Notes: generated by a model from the sequence alone, not told the origin. A DNA stretch of 64,000 nucleotides from Bidens hawaiensis (GCA_021521415.1 JAIQDT010003810.1:124001-188000); one strand, 5' to 3'. Positions 26,236 to 38,147 are shown, counted from the first letter of the stretch. Translations and numbers: made by a program.

Positions 26236-27408
26236 AGAAAAGGTTTATACATTAAAAATGTATGTGTAATAGTTATTTATGTATGTTAAATATGGTTAAT
26301 TACATGGTAAACAAACAATATAAACTAGTCAAATTCTCCCGTGTGATGTGACTAGGAATTCAGTTCGGTTGGTATCGGTTTGTTATGGTACTATAATACT
26401 AGTAGAAACTAGTATTCGGTATAGCAACTAAATGAATTAAAATCAAAGAAATATAGTTGTTATTTGTTTGAAAGAATATTTACATGTAGATCGAAAGCCC
26501 ATGAATGAATAAAGTTGTAATATCGACATGTGTTGTACATTGATCGAAAAACATACAGACGAATAAAACCGTGATATATTAAAAGGGATACATGCACGCA
26601 TTTTGTATCGATCAAAAGTCATGCAAACGAATATTGGTAGCGATGTGAGGATGCTGGTACTGGTTCAATTTTATCGTAGAACTTTGAGATAAAAAATTGA
26701 ACACACCAACGTATTTAGTTTTTTTATTATTTGTTATCAAAATAAAAAATAGTAAAATCTTGTGACTAAACTTCATAATTTGGAAAGAAAATGAAAACTG
26801 AACTAGTTTAAACTAAAAAAAATTGTGGCCAAACTTTAGAACGAAAAACTTTTGTAGTCGGTTTAATAGAAATAATAGTTTATTATTTATATCACAAGTT
26901 CTGAAACAAGAATACTAATATATATATCATTAGAAATATAATGTTTGTTCTTTTTTTTTTCTTTTAAGTATTTAAAAAGCATAGCGCATGCGACTTAATA
27001 GTAACCAGATGTGTTGTAATAAGTGTTCCTTGAAAGTCAAAGGTTAAAACCTTGCCAATGACATGTTAGATGGATTTAGAAGTAGACTATTTAGCGATAA
27101 GAATGCGGTTAAAAGGTTTCAAAGTAATAAATTAAAAACCTATTGTGTTTTTGGTGTTAATTTTTTCACCTAACATGTCTTTTCAGAATTTAGTATAATT
27201 AAAAACTAACGTAAATGGATAATAAACTTTAAAAAAATTTGTAAGGAAATTCGAAATATTAATCCATGTGATATGCCTTTAATAATGTCTTAATAATAAT
27301 AAGTTGATTAAAGGATGATTAACATTAGATGGTGTCAACTTATAGGATAAACATATTCTATTTTCATTGTAAACAGATGGTTTATGATGTTAACTCATTA
27401 ACAACCTG
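26236..27408. other. AT-rich intergenic, nothing recognised
   Basis: No ORF with recognisable similarity, no repeats beyond short A/T runs, and no RNA gene seen. The right edge is the start of the Gypsy 5' LTR. Confidence 0.5.
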
Positions 27409-28384
27409 TGAAGGGGTAGGTCCCCGCAAAGCCCAGTTGGACCCGCAAGACACACCTTGATGAGGTACGTCTGCGCAAAGACCAACTGGTTCCGCAGGAC
27501 CCACCATGCTCAGAGTGATGAAGACCTTACACGCAGTAAGCCAGCTGTTCCCGCAGGAAAGCCTCCCTTGGTACAGTACCCTGCCTGTTCCCGCAGCTAT
27601 GGGTACAAGCCAAGAAGGAAGGCTACCCGCACTAACAGTAAGGCTACACGCACAAGGCACTAACTCTTATACTTCAGCAATGTCACCTGAAGAAGGAATG
27701 AGCAAGACGGGAATATTCCCGCCCAAAAGAGCCAGTCCGTACGCTTCTGGAAGATCTTTTGTACTATACCTGCCAAGGTATGGACAAAATAGACAAGATC
27801 TGACCAAAGCAGCCCATGAACCAATCACAGGGTGACAGCTCACCGACAATAGTACGAGGAGGAGCACGCTCCAGTACAAAATGTCACTGTCAGCCGCTGC
27901 CTACCCACCAACCCCCATCGTGGCACGTACATAGCCCGTAGTTGGTGGAAAAGGAATAGTATACAGCCGGCCATGTCACTATCAGCCGCTGCCTACCCAC
28001 CAACTCCCATCGTGGCACGTACATAGCCTGTAGTTTGTGGAAAAGGAATATTATACAGCTGGCCGTACCTGCTTGGAAACCTACCTTCGGCTATAAATAC
28101 TCCAACACCTTGGAACGGTATCATTATCTTATATCATCTGATATTATATTATCTTCTCTAGCTATTTCTCTTAATATACACTTATATTCAGAGCAATCTA
28201 GTCTGATTCTCACGCCGGAGGGTGGTCACAAGGAGGAACCCCCCTCTTCTCAGTGACGAGCTCACGGTGTCTGTTTTGCAGGTCAAGAAGAATAACCATC
28301 TTTGCCGGACCTAACCCTCATGGGAAACATCTACTTAACCCTAAGATTATCCGTAATCTGCCGGGGTCATTTAGTGTTTCTTCA
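27409..28384 (+). repeat. 5' LTR of the Gypsy element
   Basis: Begins TGAAGGGG and ends TTTCTTCA, with short inverted termini. It contains several cccgcagg/cccgcaag words and a tandem duplication of about 91 bp (about 27883-27973 and 27974-28064, beginning at tgtcac.gtcagccgctgcct). A TATA box ctataaatac sits at 28091-28100. The first 237 bp match the truncated 3' LTR except for one G-run length difference. Confidence 0.92.
28091..28100 (+). promoter_or_regulatory. LTR TATA box
   Basis: ctataaatac in the 5' LTR is preserved at the equivalent place in the solo LTR (43835-43843). It should place the genomic RNA start about 30 bp downstream, near 28125. Confidence 0.7.
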
Positions 28385-28385
28385 T

Positions 28386-28400
28386 TGGCGCCATCCGTGC
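28386..28400 (+). other. primer binding site
   Basis: TGGCGCCATCCGTGC starts one base after the LTR end CA. TGGCGCC is the usual start of plant Gypsy primer binding sites complementary to a tRNA 3' end. The exact tRNA was not determined. Confidence 0.75.
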
Positions 28401-28449
28401 ATAAAAGCTAGAACTAATTCTTTCTCAATTTTTCAAAACCTCTGGAAAG

Positions 28450-31400
28450 ATGGTTAAGGTTACTCCGATGCTAAGGCCAACGAGTGACCAAGAAACTCCG
28501 GTAACCACAACCCCAGCTACTGGGGGGAACACCGGCGAGTACACAATTTTTACGAACACTACCCCGGTTACCCAAGCCGGGGCAAGTGCAGTAAACAATC
28601 CGCCCCTGGGATTCATTGATACCCAGTTGGAGAAACAACAGACGAGGCTCCCTCGCCAAACACTTGATCAAGTTAAAGCTTGGGCGGAAGCACGTCAAAA
28701 AGAATTCCAAGCTGAGTTGGATGAACGTTTACGTTCACTCCAACAGGCTAATGACGAATTCGGAAGCACTCGACAACAGCTCAACATGAGCAATGATTGC
28801 GAGTATTCGGATGATGAGTGGGAAGAATCTGACAGTGACGCAAACCCTCGTCATAAGACGAAAGGGAAGCGTAAGGAAGCAGACTTCCAGTCGAGAAGAA
28901 ATTTTGGAGAAACCTTTAAGCCAAGGAACGCGGGGGGAAACCCACGTGACTTCTCCAAAACTTTCAGGCCAACTGTTGCAAATGCGGGAACGTCCAAGTT
29001 TGCAAGGGACATTGCGGAAGCAATCGCCCAGTAGAGTGCCAAACAGATGTCCAACATCGGCACTTATGATGGCATATCCGACCCAGACGATCACTTGAAC
29101 AGATTCATAGCGTGGTGTTATATGTTCCAGATGACGCTGGTCGGAGCAGCCAAGGCGTGGTTTGACCGTCTACCGGTCCACCACATCTATGATTGGGTGG
29201 ACTTCCAGCACAAGTTAAGCCAGCACTTCAGTCAACAGAGAAAATATACTGAAGAGCAGTGGACGATCCTCAAATGCGTTAGAGAGGAGGATGAATCTTT
29301 GCTAGACTTCATCACTCGCTTCAACTCAAAGAAGCTGAGTCTGTGCACCATAAGTGAAGATCTCGTTCGCGTCGCTTTCATCCAGGGCGCCGAATACCCA
29401 GAGATTATTCGCACATTGACGGGTAAAGATGGCATGCCATCCACATGGGATGCCATCATGACGGCAGCTAAACGCTTTGCCGAAACGGAGAAGAAACTGG
29501 GTAGGAATCTTCCCCAGAGTACAAACCTCTACACGCAAAGGACCAGAGAGAATAATGTCCACACCGCCCGACAAAACAAGAAGATGAAGCTTGGTATTTG
29601 GCAGTCAAGCGTAAACTTTGACACCTCATCCAGCTCTCGCCCTCTATTAGGCGGAAGGGATAACACGCACTCATCAAGCCGGAATCCTAGATGGACGCCA
29701 CTCACCAAAAGCGTCACAGAGATATTTGCCACCGAGAAACTCCCATGGCCAAAAGCTCCAATGATCCGACAGCGCCATAACGCTGATCAGAGCAAATCCT
29801 GTGACTTCCAAGGGACAAAGGGCCACACCACTGAGGAGTGTACATCTTTGAAGGATATTGTCGAAACATTCGTCAAATATGGAAAACTTACACACCTTGT
29901 GGCATCAATCAATAATGGGGGGAGAAATGATAATCGGTACAAAGGCAACGGACGAAAGCCAGTCGACATCAGCATCCACATGGTTCATGGTAACGTCAGA
30001 GGAAGAAAACGACGAACGACAGAACCGTGTGCGTGGAAGGAAGCTGAAGTGCGCTTCTCGCGGGTGCGAGGAGGGCCCAACAAAGAAGGCCCTATAGTCA
30101 TCAAAAGCCAGCTGGGGCACTACATCACTTCCCGCACTCTTGCTGATAACGGCGCTTCATCAACGGTCATGTACATGCAGTTCTTGTACAAGCTAGACGA
30201 CGAAGACAAAGAACGCCTGGAAACGGTCTACGCCTCGATGGAAGGGTTCGATGGCAGCACAAACACCCCCCTGGGTATCCTATCTTTCCCCGTCACTCTC
30301 ACGGACGGGAAACACTCCCGCACAGAAGACGTGGACTTCGTTGTAATGAGGAAGCCACGCCACACATACGACATTCTCTTCGGGAGAGATGGGATGGCAA
30401 GATTCAATGTCGTGGTGTCTTCAGTCCACGACATGATGGGGTGGCCAATAGCTAAGGGTGTAGCGATGATCACCGGTATTCCCCAGGTATGTATCGCATC
30501 TGTCTCATCTAAACCTAAATCAAAGATGGCTAAACCAACCATTACCGAACCAGAAGAATGGGCCTTCAATGGCAAATACCTTGACCAGGCTGTTACCATT
30601 GGCTCAACAATCACCGATCCCACACGCACCTTGCTCAAACGCTTACTGCAGAAAAACGCTGACATCTTCGCGTGGACACCAGCTGACATGACTGGTGTAC
30701 CTCGAAGTAAGGTAGAGCATAAGCTCAAGTGTGACCCGGCTTTTACGCCGGTCATACAAAAGCGTCGAGTAATGGGGGCGGAACAGGCTAACGCGTGTAG
30801 AACCCAAGTCAAGGAACTCCTTGATGCGGGCATCGTACGCGTTAGTAGATGTCAAACATGGGTTGCAAATCCCGTCATGGTACCGAAATCTAACAAACAA
30901 TGGCGCATGTGCATAGATTTCAAAGACCTAAACAAAGCATGCCCCAAAGATTGTTACCCGTTACCCGAAATTAACCTTAAGGTAGATTCATTAGCACCGT
31001 TTCGCCTTAAATGCTTCCTTGATGCGTATAAGGGATACCATCAAATCCACATGGCTGTTGACGATCAAGACAAAACCGCATTTCGGACGCCCGATGGCAC
31101 GTTTTGTTATCAAATGATGCCATTCGGACTTAAGAATGCCGGGTCCACATACCAACGCCTGATGGACAAAGAGTTTCATGCCCAAATTGGGAGGAACTTG
31201 GAAGTTTACATGGATGACTTGGTCATCAAAAGCCCTGAGCCAGAAGCGATGTTGAAAGACATCGAAGAAACTTTCAACACGCTCAGAAAGATAAACATGA
31301 AGCTCAACCCGAGCAAGTGTTCTTTCGGAATGGAAGAAGGGAAGTTCTTAGGAGTCATCGTTACCAAAGATGGCTTCAGAGCGAACCCTGAAAAGGTCGA

Positions 31401-32601
31401 AGCCATTATCAAAATGGAATCACCTACTACCATCAAACAAGCTCAGACACTGAATGGACGACTAGTCGCACTTAACCGCTTTTTGGCGAATCATGCGGAT
31501 AGATCGTTCTCATTCGTGTCAACATTGAGAAATTGTCTGAAGAAAACGCACTTCCGCTGGACACCAGAAGCGGAAGCAGCTTTTCAAGAGATTCGGTCAC
31601 GCTTGATCGAACTCCCAACGCTCACAGCACCAGAAACGGGAGAGGAGTTAATCCTATACCTCTCCGCCACAGACAGAGCAACCGGGGCAGTCCTGCTAGT
31701 AGAACGAAAAGGCATCCAGATGCCCATCTACTACGTTAGCCGCGTCTTAACAGACGTGGAAACCCGGTACTCTACTCTAGAAAAATTAGTCTTAGCACTC
31801 GTACAGGATTCACGCAGGCTAAGACGGTATTTCCAAGGTCACCCAATCACCATTCTCACCAACTTCAAACTTGCAAACGTTCTAGGCAAACCCGAGTTGT
31901 CAGGACGCCTAGCCAAATGGGCAATAGAATTGGGAGAATACGTGATTAAGTACAAGCCAAGACCAGCCATAAAAGGCCAGGCCTTGGCCGACTTTATTGC
32001 AGAAGTTCCCGCTTCGCGGGAGGAAGAGTGCCAGGAGGAGGCTCAACCCTCTCCAGCACAGGACATTGATGTCTGGCGACTCTACACTGATGGAGCAGCC
32101 AACAACGAGGGTTCAGGCGCAGGGTTGAAACTAACCAACCCAGCAGGCCAAGAGTACACTTACGCTATTCGACTAGATTTTCCAAGTACGAATAACGAAG
32201 CAGAGTACGAAGCATTCTTGGCCGGGTTGAGATTTGCGCGTAAGATGGGAGTGAAAAACTTGGAAGCCCACGTGGATTCCATGTTAGTAGCCAACCAAAT
32301 AAACGGGACGTACACGGCTGTGAACGACACAATAGCCCTGTACCTCGCACAAGCAAAAACCCTTATGCGCGATTTCAACGATTGTAAAGTCATACACGTC
32401 AAGCGAAGCGAAAACAAATCTGCGGATGCGTTAAGCAAGCTTGCATCGTTAGCCTTCACCCACTTGGGAAAGGACATCCGCATTGAACTCCTTGGAGCAC
32501 CATCAGTCCTGCACAAGGAAATTTGTGTCATCCAAACCGGCACAGAAACGTGGATGACACCAATCATAAATTACCTTGCGGTGGGTATACTACCAGAGTA
32601 A
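28450..32601 (+). pseudogene. Gypsy gag-pol N-terminal part (gag, PR, RT, RNase H, aRNase H)
   Basis: One reading frame runs from ATG 28450 to 32601, interrupted by TAG at 29032-29034. Before that stop lies the gag N-terminus with a heptad-like region (EARQKEFQAELDERLRSLQQ). After it come the retrotransposon gag domain (from NIGTYDGISDPDDHLNRF) and a knuckle CDFQGTKGHTTEEC in which a usual His is Gln. The protease shows LADNGASSTVMY. RT runs from about 30850, with the catalytic YMDD at 31207-31218. The first RNase H runs from about 31640 (LYLSATDRATGAVL), and the second begins with LYTDGAANNEGSGAG near 32079. The frame then meets TAA at 32599-32601, although homologous sequence continues in frame. 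Together these domains package, process and copy the element RNA. Confidence 0.92.
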
Positions 32602-33779
32602 AAAACACAGGCAAGAAAGATACGTTGTAAAGTATTGAACTATCAACTCGTTGATGACATACTTTACAGGCGTAATTTTCTTGGCCCACTCCTAAGATGC
32701 GTGGACGACCAAGATGCTGATTACCTCCTAAGGGAAGTACACGAAGGCATTTGTGAAGTACACGCAGGTCCACGCGCAGTTGTAGCTAAGCTAAACAACG
32801 CGGGATACTTCTGGCGGGGATGCATACGGATGCGCTGGCATACATCACAAAATGTAGGTCCTGCCAGCTTTACGCACCCAACACGCACCGCCCGAAGAAC
32901 GAACTTGTTCCAGTCACTTCTTCATGGCCATTTCAGAAGTGGGCCATCGACGTGACAGGTCCATTTCCCACAGCAGCAGGGAATGTTCAGTTCCTAGTGG
33001 TAGCTATCGATTACTTCACCAAGTGGATAGAAGCAAAACCCTTAGCCCAAACAACCGAAAAACATATCAAAAAATTTATTTGGGAATTTATTATTTGTCG
33101 TTTTGGACTTCCACAGAATTTGGTGAGCGATAACGGCACCAATTTTGCTGACAAGAAGCTACAAAAGTGGCTAGAAGAACTTCAAATCACCCACACCTTT
33201 ACCTCAGTGGCACACCCGCAGGGTAATGGTGAGGTAGAAAGAGCAAATAAGAGCATCGTTGACGGTATAAAGAAAAGACTCTTGGAACATAGATCCGGCT
33301 GGGTGGACGAAGTTCCACACGTCCTTTGGGCAAATAGAACGCTAAAAAAGGCAAGTACGGGGGAAACCCCGTTCAGCCTCACCTATGGCACTGAAGCCAT
33401 GGTCCCGGTCGAAATTGGTCTACCCTCACCAAGAGTCTTGACTCAACAAGAAGACGATGATTCGGAAAGGCGATTAGACCTTATGCTAACCGAAGAACGC
33501 AGAGACTTAGCCGCAGCGCGTGAAGAGAACTACAAGCGACAAATGCAAAAGTACTACAACACGCGGGTAAAACTCTGCAACTTCAATGTCGGAGACTACA
33601 TACTGCGTAACAACGAGGCTTCGAACCAAGAACGCCCAGGAAAGTTGGTCCCGGTCTGGGAAGGGCCATATATTATCAAAGAAGTTTTGGGAAAGGGCGC
33701 ATACCGGCTCGAAAGGCTCGATGGCGCCCCCATCCCAAGAACATGGAATGGAGCTCAATTACGCAAACGTTACATGTAG
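32602..33779 (+). pseudogene. Gypsy integrase region, separated by a stop and a frameshift
   Basis: The same frame resumes after the TAA with KTQARKIRCKVLNYQLVDD and the His half of the integrase zinc domain. A 1-nt deficit near 32815-32822 then moves the frame; from 32820 it reads ITKCRSCQLYAP, completing the HHCC zinc site. Catalytic residues are D in WAIDVTGPF, D in LVSDNGTNF and E in NGEVERANK. The C-terminus reads RPGKLVPVWEGPYIIKEVLG and ends RKRYM at 33779. Integrase inserts the cDNA into the genome. This copy cannot make it as one polypeptide with gag-pol as the sequence stands. Confidence 0.9.
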
Positions 33780-34158
33780 ATCAATTCCAAACTTGTAAAG
33801 AAAAGGCCTAGAGCCACTTCTAATAGAAATGATTCTCCTTTATCACATTGTGTTGATAGCCTTACCTTTATACTTACGAACTTTCCAAACTGATGCCGGT
33901 ATTCACCGCATAAATAAGTGTGGAAAGAAGTAAGTCGTTGCGTGTGGAAGGAGGCAAAACCCGCATAAACATAACAACGGTAAAAATTTCTAAGGAAAAG
34001 ATGAGGAAAACCTTCACGCAGGTCAGATATAGGTAAAGTTTGGCCATCCTACTAAGTGAAAGTGACGGTCTTACCCGCACAATCATGATAGAGGAAGCAA
34101 AACTTGAACCTATTATCTACCACGTTGAAAGGTTAACTTATCCAAAATACTTAAGAAA
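33780..34158. other. noncoding spacer between pol and the antisense gene
   Basis: No ORF of note. It lies between the convergent 3' ends of the sense polyprotein and the antisense gene, so both transcripts would terminate in or run through it. No clear polyadenylation signal pair was identified. Confidence 0.4.
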
Positions 34159-36133
34159 TTAAACAAAAAAAAAAGGTAATAGGCCAAAATAACCCCACGC
34201 ACCTGTAAGGTCGACAACAGGCCGGTAGCCGCCAAACCCATCACCCGAACCTAAGGGATATCCATCCAAGAGGTCAGGGAGATGGAAATGAGGCAAAGAT
34301 TGGCTAGAAGCCCCAACCCTGAACGTACCTGATGAACCGGCCATGGACGAGGTAGTCGCCGGTGCCGGAGGAGGCATGGTTGAAGCCGCCGCGGTAGAGA
34401 CCATCGGAGGTGAACTCACTGGAGGTGAACTCACAACCGTGGCCGCCGCTGCGGAGGAGCCCGCAGAAAAAATCACCGCCGGCTCAGTGAAGGATGCGGT
34501 GAAGATGGCACTGACAGCCGGCGGAGATGACGTCACAATTGGAACAGTTGCCTCAACGGGGTGAGCAACTGAACCAACACTTGAAACAGGCGCAGCCGCC
34601 TGGGTCATCGCCTCGGGTAGGTTGACCAAACCTACCGTCGTGGGTCCAGAACTGCTCCTTCCCGCACCACTTTGGAATGCGGTTGGATCCACGCCTGCAT
34701 GAAGATAAAATATTAGAAACGACGGAAAGAAATGCGGGAAAGGTAAATAAAATTACACTTACGGGTTTTCTTAATCTTGAAAGTTCTGACGGGCGGGGAT
34801 GAACCCGATGGAACTGGCCTCTTCACGCCAGTCACCGTCGTAGAACTTGGTTGCTCGGAGGTGACAGCTGTCTCAGCCCCCGAGACAATTGTCTCACCAC
34901 CACCAGGGTTCCCCGCCGCCCCCTCGCTTTCAGTCTCGGAGTCAGACTGGTTTCCTAGGTCGACGGCGGAGGTAACCTTCGCCTTGCCCTTCACGGCGGC
35001 AACTTTCTTCTTCCTCACGAAGACAGGCCTATCTGCGGATTCCTCATCAGAAGATGACAAAATTAGAGGAACTCCAGCAGAAGTCTGAGCATGCAGAGGG
35101 CGAGGATTAAAGAATCCCTTACCTGGCCGCGTGGCGCTCAAAATCTCGTGGCCCGGCGGGTAGACCTCCACGAATCTGTCCGCCGTTTGCTCCAAAATGG
35201 GTACTCGTCATCGTCGAGATCACGAGTACCCAATCGAGCGGGACCACCAGTCTCCCGCGGTTGCAGAAGCGATTGCAAGTTATTCCCCTCTGAAAATAAA
35301 AAGAAAGAAACAGTTAGAAGAAAAACCCTAAATCAGCAAAATAGACGGAGCATACCGTAGGGAGTAGAATTCAAACCGTATTCAAGGATGATAGGTACTT
35401 GCGGCGTCCCAGAACCAGCATCCTTCCATACCCGGCTCATCCCAAGCATCACCATCCCAGACTCCGCAAAGCGGTAAACCGGAGTCTGGATCTGGGAGAT
35501 CTTGGTAAACCATTCCGTCTCCTGGTAGTTGGAGGCGTGAAGGTTGGGGAGTGCTCTCCCGTTCTTGAATGTCATCGCAATGGGGACGACACGGGCAGAG
35601 ATGTAGAAGAACTCCCGTTTCCAAGACCGAAGACTGCGCTCGGTAGCGCAGATCTTCAGACCCTTGACCCGAGTGACCAAGGTATACCAGCCTTGGATGC
35701 ACCTCCAGGAGTAGAAGGTCATCAGGCGGTCGACACGGGGCTCGATGCCCAGAATGTGGCACACCCATTCGAAATGGCGGACCTTAGCGATCGCCATTGG
35801 GTGTACCTCTGTCAAGTGTACACCGTGTTTCTCCAAAACACGGTATACAAACTTCGTTAATGGGAATCTGAGATTCCCATACATGAAGAATGAGGCATAA
35901 ACCCCTATCTTGCCCTTATAGGCATCATACACCGTCTGGTGAGGCTCTGGAAACTCAGACTAGTAGGGCTCGAGCATGAACTTCTTGACGATGTAGTGAT
36001 ACAAATCGATAGAAAGAGCACACTGGCACTCGCCAGCAGTACTCTTATCGTCCTTGTCAGACGCCGACATCGGGTTCTCAGGGTATACGTCGGACTCTTC
36101 GGCAGTAACCTCAGGATCATGAATGGAAGACAT
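34159..36133 (-). pseudogene. antisense Transposase_28-like gene inside the Gypsy element
   Basis: The gene runs opposite to gag-pol. Proposed exons are 36133-35356, 35289-34763 and 34694-34159, with GT-AG introns (GTATGC..TTTCAG and GTAAGT..ATGCAG) that keep frame at both joins. Exon 1 encodes an acidic start (MSSIHDPEVTAEESDVY), then MYGNLRFPLTKFVYRVLEKH and VCHILGIEPRVDRLMTFYSW, which resemble the plant Putative gypsy type transposon domain. Exon 2 continues EQTADRFVEVYPPGHEILSA, a Ser/Glu-rich part and a basic KKKVAAVKGKAK stretch. Exon 3 is Pro/Ala/Ser/Thr-rich. Defects are TAG at 35962-35960 (codon 58) and a 1-nt deficit at a GGG run, 35199-35201. The function of this protein family is not known to me; extra antisense ORFs are an established trait of Tat-lineage elements. 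Confidence 0.75.
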
Positions 36134-36261
36134 GTTTTGGGCTTGAAGGAGAACGATTTCAGGAGAATGCTCGACAGAAAAGTTAAAGAGTATTCGCCGG
36201 AAATCGCTTAGAAGAGGAAAAGTGAAGTGAAGGTGTGAATTGAAATGTATCCTCTCCCCCC

Positions 36262-36269
36262 TTTATATA
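36262..36269 (-). promoter_or_regulatory. TATA box for the antisense gene
   Basis: On the minus strand the sequence reads gagTATATAAAGggg, 130 bp upstream of the antisense ATG at 36133. A start about 30 bp downstream would leave a leader of roughly 100 nt. The position and near-consensus sequence support a dedicated promoter; no expression evidence is available. Confidence 0.6.
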
Positions 36270-36337
36270 CTCATCGCAATGAATGCGATGAATTTAATGC
36301 GGAGGAGAGAGGAAGCGCAGGTGCAATGAAACGACGA

Positions 36338-36343
36338 CACGTG
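36338..36343. promoter_or_regulatory. G-box CACGTG upstream of the antisense TATA
   Basis: A palindromic CACGTG lies about 70 bp upstream of the antisense TATA box, a usual distance for bZIP/bHLH binding in plant promoters. It is inferred from sequence only. Confidence 0.4.
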
Positions 36344-37075
36344 GAAAGAGCAAGCTGGCAACAGCCGTCGACAGGACGCGTGCCGTAAAATTCGCGCCCA
36401 CGCGCCTGAAAAAGCGTCTGGAATGACCATATAACTGTCACGTCGCCATAACTTCTTGCACGTCTTGAAACTGTCAGAAGAAACCGTCGGAAGACGCTAA
36501 CGTCCCTTCAACAGTTTGGACTGTTCTAATCCTTTCACCAACTCTTCAAATTTCAAAAAGATTCAAAAAAGATTCAAGAATAAGAGGGACTATACCCCCT
36601 TACCCTGGGAAGCAAAAAACCATAAGACAAGTGCGGGTACAGTGTCAAGGCGAAACCCTTCACATACTTAGCACTTTGCAGGGAATTGAAGCCAAGAAGG
36701 ATCTTATGGGCCATGCTTGCGGAAAGGGTAATAACACCTTCGCATGGCGGGAACGTTGAGAACCAGCTTGTGTGAAACTCCAAGGCGGAATTGGTGGTTT
36801 AACATAACTGATCACTATGTCCAAAACTACCAAAACCTCGTGAAGAGCCTATACAAATAAAACTCAACGCTCCCGACTTGCGAAGAGGTTAAACACCTAC
36901 CCGCATCATAACCAAAGATCAGGCAGAAAAGTCGGGAATTTCTGCAAGTGACATTAGGAAAACTGCGGGGAAGAATCCCCACGGAAAACCTTAAAAAACA
37001 AAACCTCTTTAAAAACCCCTTGCTTAAAGTCCAAAAGTTCACCTCACTTATTAACAATTCATGAGAAGAACAATG

Positions 37076-37088
37076 GACTGGGGGGACT
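37076..37088 (+). other. polypurine tract before the 3' LTR
   Basis: ggactggggggac immediately precedes the TGAAGGGG start of the 3' LTR, where plus-strand DNA synthesis would be primed. The tract is interrupted by pyrimidines. Confidence 0.5.
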
Positions 37089-37325
37089 TGAAGGGGTAGG
37101 TCCCCGCAAAGCCCAGTTGGACCCGCAAGACACACCTTGATGAGGTACGTCTGCGCAAAGACCAACTGGGTTCCGCAGGACCCACCATGCTCAGAGTGAT
37201 GAAGACCTTACACGCAGTAAGCCAGCTGTTCCCGCAGGAAAGCCTCCCTTGGTACAGTACCCTGCCTGTTCCCGCAGCTATGGGTACAAGCCAAGAAGGA
37301 AGGCTACCCGCACTAACAGTAAGGC
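37089..37325 (+). repeat. 3' LTR of the Gypsy element, truncated
   Basis: Matches the first 237 bp of the 5' LTR base for base except one extra G in a G run (ctgggttcc versus ctggttcc). It stops after ..cagtaaggc, where the 5' LTR continues ctacacgcac but this locus continues atcaaaac. About 740 bp of LTR and the target duplication are missing. Confidence 0.9.
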
Positions 37326-37790
37326 ATCAAAACAACCCACAAAACTTTATTGGCATCAAAACATTTGTAGTTGATTAGTGTTTACATATTTACCAGAAAA
37401 TCTAACTATTAGTTGCAACAAACATTGGTTCAATTACCTTAACCAAAACTTCATTCACACTGTAAAACATTTAATCACTTAATACTGGACTTAAATCGAA
37501 TTTCCTATAATTTAACAATTCAAATTGTTACATATAGAAATAAACCATATTTACAGTTTGACAAATGATAATAATCAACTTTTGTTTTTGTTTTAAAAAT
37601 AATTTTAATAACATAATTATCATAGATTTTATGCTTCATATTTAAAGTAATGCCGTTGACAAAGAAAGTGAATGTTAGAATCGTTATTGATCAAACTATT
37701 AGCATGAATTATAAACGGTAATTAGATAATAATTTAAATTATTCTTTTGAATTATTTACTAGTTTAACAAAATTACCAAGTTACCAACCC

Positions 37791-37825
<35 letters not shown>

Positions 37826-38147
37826 CAAAACCGAAAAATGAAAGTAGTGAAGAAACCCTAGGTGAGTAATCTAATTTCCCAGTCGCCAAACACTCTGCCT
37901 TCCGCCTGTCTTCCAACTCAGTCGGACTCAAATCAAAGGTAAAGTCTTAACTAATCTCTTCTATGTGTTGTATGTATATGTAGATCTGTATATAGATGTT
38001 TGATTATTCCTTCTAAGGTCTCAATTGCACACAAATTACTTCTCCATGTATCATTATCATTAGCTTTCATTTACGATTCTTAATCTCATTATTATTATTA
38101 TTATTATTATTATTTTGATAAAATGATTTCAGAGTAAGACATACATA
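37326..38147. other. flank and 5' region of the uL24 gene
   Basis: AT-rich DNA with TAA microsatellites (about 37793-37822 and 38089-38114). A likely leader of the uL24 gene, with accctaggtgag and later gtaaag/ttcag signals, begins near 37850. A leader intron is plausible (tcaaag|gtaaag near 37937 to ttcag near 38131) but not certain. Confidence 0.4.

Larger units (their letters stand above)
27409..37325 (+). mobile_element. Ty3/Gypsy retrotransposon, Tat lineage, 3' LTR truncated
   Basis: The order is 5' LTR (27409-28384), primer binding site, gag, protease, reverse transcriptase, RNase H, second (archaeal-type) RNase H, integrase, a long 3' region carrying an antisense gene, polypurine tract, and the first 237 bp of a 3' LTR. 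The second RNase H domain and the antisense gene are hallmarks of the Tat lineage. No target duplication can be tested because the right end is lost; sequence after 37325 is unrelated to the LTR. A solo LTR of the same family lies at 43081-44106. Confidence 0.93.

Noticed and set aside
27457..27879. ORFs of up to 109 codons inside the LTR
   Set aside because: They overlap in several frames on both strands and lie in U3 upstream of the TATA box; the solo LTR copy does not preserve them.
29232..33758. Many minus-strand ORFs of 60-135 codons under gag-pol
   Set aside because: Complementary-strand shadows of the long polyprotein frame. Unlike the antisense gene at 34159-36133 they have no domain, TATA box or introns.
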